This document shows, in pieces, positions 61,908 through 64,000 of a stretch of 64,000 nt of DNA. The notes under the pieces are model-generated. The model worked only from the letters and a program-made list of their open reading frames with translations, did no database searches and had not been told where the DNA came from. The DNA is from an uncultured Alphaproteobacteria bacterium. GTDB lineage: Bacteria; Pseudomonadota; Alphaproteobacteria; HIMB59. How positions within the stretch are numbered: the stretch's first letter is position 1; each line of letters opens with the position of its first letter. The stretch spans positions 248,001 through 312,000 of the forward strand of contig CABYRL010000001.1 in assembly GCA_902521465.1 (NCBI GenBank). The letters run 5' to 3'. The translations under genes and the position numbers were made by a program.

Positions 61908-64000
61908 CTAAAAAATAGACATTAAATCTTTTTCTATTGATTTGAGTAATTTTTTATCTTTGATTTTTTGGTTATTGCTATTCGTTAATTGAAAAATATC
62001 AAAAACCTTTTCCCCGTATGTGGAAATTTTTGCTGATTGGACACTTATTTGTTTGTCATGAAAAACTCCTAAAATATCCATTAATAATCCAGGCCTATCG
62101 CCAGATAATATTTGAAAAGTAGTGACTTGCTTACTCATATCGTTATCAATTGTAATTTGAGGATTTACAGCAAGTTTTTGTAGACCTTTGGTAAATGACC
62201 GTAAGGGTTTAAAATCTTTTTGATCAAGAGCACTCATTACATGTTTAGCTGCTCTTTTTTGTTCGCTTAAATCTAAAACACCTTTATTCAAAAAATTGGT
62301 TACCCAAAACACATCAATTACTTGATTGTTATTTAAAGATATTATTCTAGAACTAAGAATATTTGATTGAGAGTGTGTAAACCCCGAAACAATATCTTTT
62401 AAAATTCCTGGCCTATTTTTACTTGTGACAACAACAGCACTATATTCTTTATTTTCATAATTAAGAAAATTTACAGAGTTAATAACCTTTGCTTTTTTAT
62501 TTCTTTGGTAAATTTTAAAGATATCGACGATCATTCTTGATGAAAAGGCTTCCCAGAATTGATTTGGAAATTCATTTATCGAATTTTTTATAAACTTTTT
62601 TAAATTAACATCAGATTTTTGTAATACTGATTTCTTTAAAGATTCTTGAACAGATGTAGAATAAGTTTTTGTATCTAGACCTCTTTGCAGAAAATCTCTT
62701 GCATTATAAAATAAACTTCTAAGCAGGCTTATTCTCCATTCGTTTAGAACGTTTGGTCCGACAGAGGCAATGTCACATAAGGTAAAAAGAAACAATGAGT
62801 TTATTTTTTCTTCTGTGTTTGCAATAGAAGTAAATTTAGCAATTGCCTCAGGACTTTGAGTATCATTTTTAAAAGCTGTATCGCTCATTGATAAATGGTT
62901 TTCAACTAACCACAATGTCAATTCTTTCACTTCTTCTGATACAGGAAGTCTTTTTAGGATCTTGTTGGTTAACTCTGTTCCATAAACAGAATGATTTTTT
63001 GGCCCCTTCTTTCCAATGTCATGAAATAGTAAAGCGATGTGAAGGGCTTCTCTTGAGGATAACCTGCTATATATTTCATTATAAAAAGATTTTTGTCTTA
63101 GCTCATTTAGGTTGTGCAGTGTTAATAATAAGTGTTCGTCGGTGGTGTAGTGATGATAAATATCAAACTGCACTTGTCCCCAAACTCTGCCAAACTCAGG
63201 AAATATTTCGCTAAATAGCTGGGTATCATTAAAATCATGAAGGGCCTGTATAGGATTTTTTTTGGAGACGACAATATTTAAAAATGATTGGAGGTGCTGT
63301 TTATTTGTGGTTTTTTTTAAAACTTTTCTTTTTTCCTCGACGGTCTTTAAAAAGCGAGGATGAATGAGTAAATTATGTTCCAAGGATTTTTCAAAGACGT
63401 TTGCCCATTTTAGTTGAAGGTTTTTAGCGGTATTATTTTTTAAATTCAGAAAACCTTTTTCAATTATAAATTCTTTTTCTAATGATTTAGTTTTAGTGGG
63501 TTTTCTTTTATAAATTGTTTTGATTATTAAATCCTCTGGAAGCTTTGAATAAAAGGTTCTTAAGAGAGAATTAATCTTTGCAACATTCACAAACAAATCT
63601 TTCATAAAAATCTCCACTCCTTTTTCCTTCTTTTTATCTTTGTAAGAGAGTTTTTTTGAAATTTTTAATTGATTTTCAATAGATAAAACATCGCCTTTGC
63701 TTTCGTTAAATAAATGAATAAATGCTCGAATGGTTAAGAGAAATTTCCAAGCATTCTTTAATTCTTTAATTTCCTCTTTGGTATAGATATTAACAGACGT
63801 TAAGTCTTCTAATTTATAAATATTAAACATAAAGATTGATACCCACAGTATGGTATGAATATCTCTAAGACCCCCAATACCCTCTTTGATATTCGGCTCT
63901 AAATTACTTTTAATTCCTATTCGATAGTCATGTCTTTCAACTAACTCTATAAGCTTTAATTCGCTGAGCTTTAAGGGATTTTGTTTTCCAATTAAAATCT
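61908..64000 (-). CDS. glnD: PII uridylyltransferase GlnD, 5' end beyond the window
   Basis: Bifunctional sensor of glutamine that adds or removes UMP on PII. The frame stays open to the window edge: upstream of the internal ATG at 63830 it reads SNLEPNIKEGIGGLRDIHT, a GlnD motif near the end of the nucleotidyltransferase domain. So 696 residues are visible and the catalytic N terminus is outside. Then come the HD domain (LFHDIGKKGPKNHS) and two ACT domains (SKNRPGILKDIV, SGDRPGLLMDIL). The murJ gene that often lies between glnD and trpS is absent. Confidence 0.95.
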   Translation of the reverse strand, partial: ILIGKQNPLKLSELKLIELVERHDYRIGIKSNLEPNIKEGIGGLRDIHTILWVSIFMFNIYKLEDLTSVNIYTKEEIKELKNAWKFLLTIRAFIHLFNESKGDVLSIENQLKISKKLSYKDKKKEKGVEIFMKDLFVNVAKINSLLRTFYSKLPEDLIIKTIYKRKPTKTKSLEKEFIIEKGFLNLKNNTAKNLQLKWANVFEKSLEHNLLIHPRFLKTVEEKRKVLKKTTNKQHLQSFLNIVVSKKNPIQALHDFNDTQLFSEIFPEFGRVWGQVQFDIYHHYTTDEHLLLTLHNLNELRQKSFYNEIYSRLSSREALHIALLFHDIGKKGPKNHSVYGTELTNKILKRLPVSEEVKELTLWLVENHLSMSDTAFKNDTQSPEAIAKFTSIANTEEKINSLFLFTLCDIASVGPNVLNEWRISLLRSLFYNARDFLQRGLDTKTYSTSVQESLKKSVLQKSDVNLKKFIKNSINEFPNQFWEAFSSRMIVDIFKIYQRNKKAKVINSVNFLNYENKEYSAVVVTSKNRPGILKDIVSGFTHSQSNILSSRIISLNNNQVIDVFWVTNFLNKGVLDLSEQKRAAKHVMSALDQKDFKPLRSFTKGLQKLAVNPQITIDNDMSKQVTTFQILSGDRPGLLMDILGVFHDKQISVQSAKISTYGEKVFDIFQLTNSNNQKIKDKKLLKSIEKDLMSIF

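Noticed and set aside
1-64000. CRISPR array, prophage, integrated element or tRNA genes
   Set aside because: No regularly spaced repeats, no integrase, transposase or phage structural genes, no long gaps and no cloverleaf-like sequence were seen.

Overview
The window looks like a chromosomal segment of a small-genome, AT-rich, planktonic marine alphaproteobacterium, close in style to SAR11 or HIMB59-type lineages. This rests on four things: very low GC, densely packed and often overlapping genes, alphaproteobacterial gene orders (rho-mnmE-mnmG-rsmG-parA-parB; maf-aroE-coaE-dnaQ-Tim44-smr-hslU-hslV-hisBHAF), and a blue-tuned proteorhodopsin with a full retinal pathway. Lineage is inferred from gene content only. 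I saw no rRNA, tRNA, CRISPR array, insertion sequence or prophage. No gap between genes exceeds about 265 bases.

Left part (1-14.7 kb): a highly expressed type of porin with its own terminator, a DUF3576 lipoprotein, leuS, an LptE-like lipoprotein and a short holA-position protein. Then comes the leftward chromosome-partition and tRNA-modification block rho, mnmE, mnmG, rsmG, parA, parB, interrupted by a glycerophosphodiesterase and a VCBS-repeat secreted protein. A parS site lies inside the first codons of mnmG. The AT-rich gap between divergent rho and maf (14692-14925) is my best candidate for the replication origin.

Middle part (14.9-32.6 kb): maf, aroE, coaE, dnaQ, a shortened Tim44-like protein, smr; hslUV facing away; the histidine genes hisB-hisH-hisA-hisF plus a HIT protein (no hisE here). 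An envelope group follows (BON lipoprotein, rsmI, LpoA/LppC-like lipoprotein), then rdgB-rph, then the heat-shock set hrcA-grpE, dnaK with a sigma-32-like promoter, dnaJ with a damaged zinc motif, and ogt.

Accessory and metabolic part (32.6-48.3 kb): two membrane transporters, small secreted proteins, a PLP enzyme pair suited to transsulfuration, cytochrome b561, a tungstate-type ABC transporter (tupABC), cytochrome c', a rhodanese, dapB, nth, pyruvate carboxylase and ispH. Two relatively GC-rich intergenic elements (about 32.50-32.57 kb and 35.78-35.85 kb) are unexplained and share a GAGGAGGAA-R-GTG core.

Light-energy part (48.3-54.6 kb): proteorhodopsin with a strong terminator, followed on the same strand by crtI-crtB-crtY-blh. 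On the other strand a small membrane protein and crtE diverge from the proteorhodopsin promoter region. Together with ispH these genes can make GGPP, phytoene, lycopene, beta-carotene and retinal for the pump.

Right end (54.6-64 kb): small secreted or SnoaL-like proteins, an SMP-30 homologue lacking one usual metal ligand, msrA, tsaB, a polysaccharide deacetylase, a Bax-type glucosaminidase, an Nfu iron-sulfur carrier, trpS, and glnD running off the window end.
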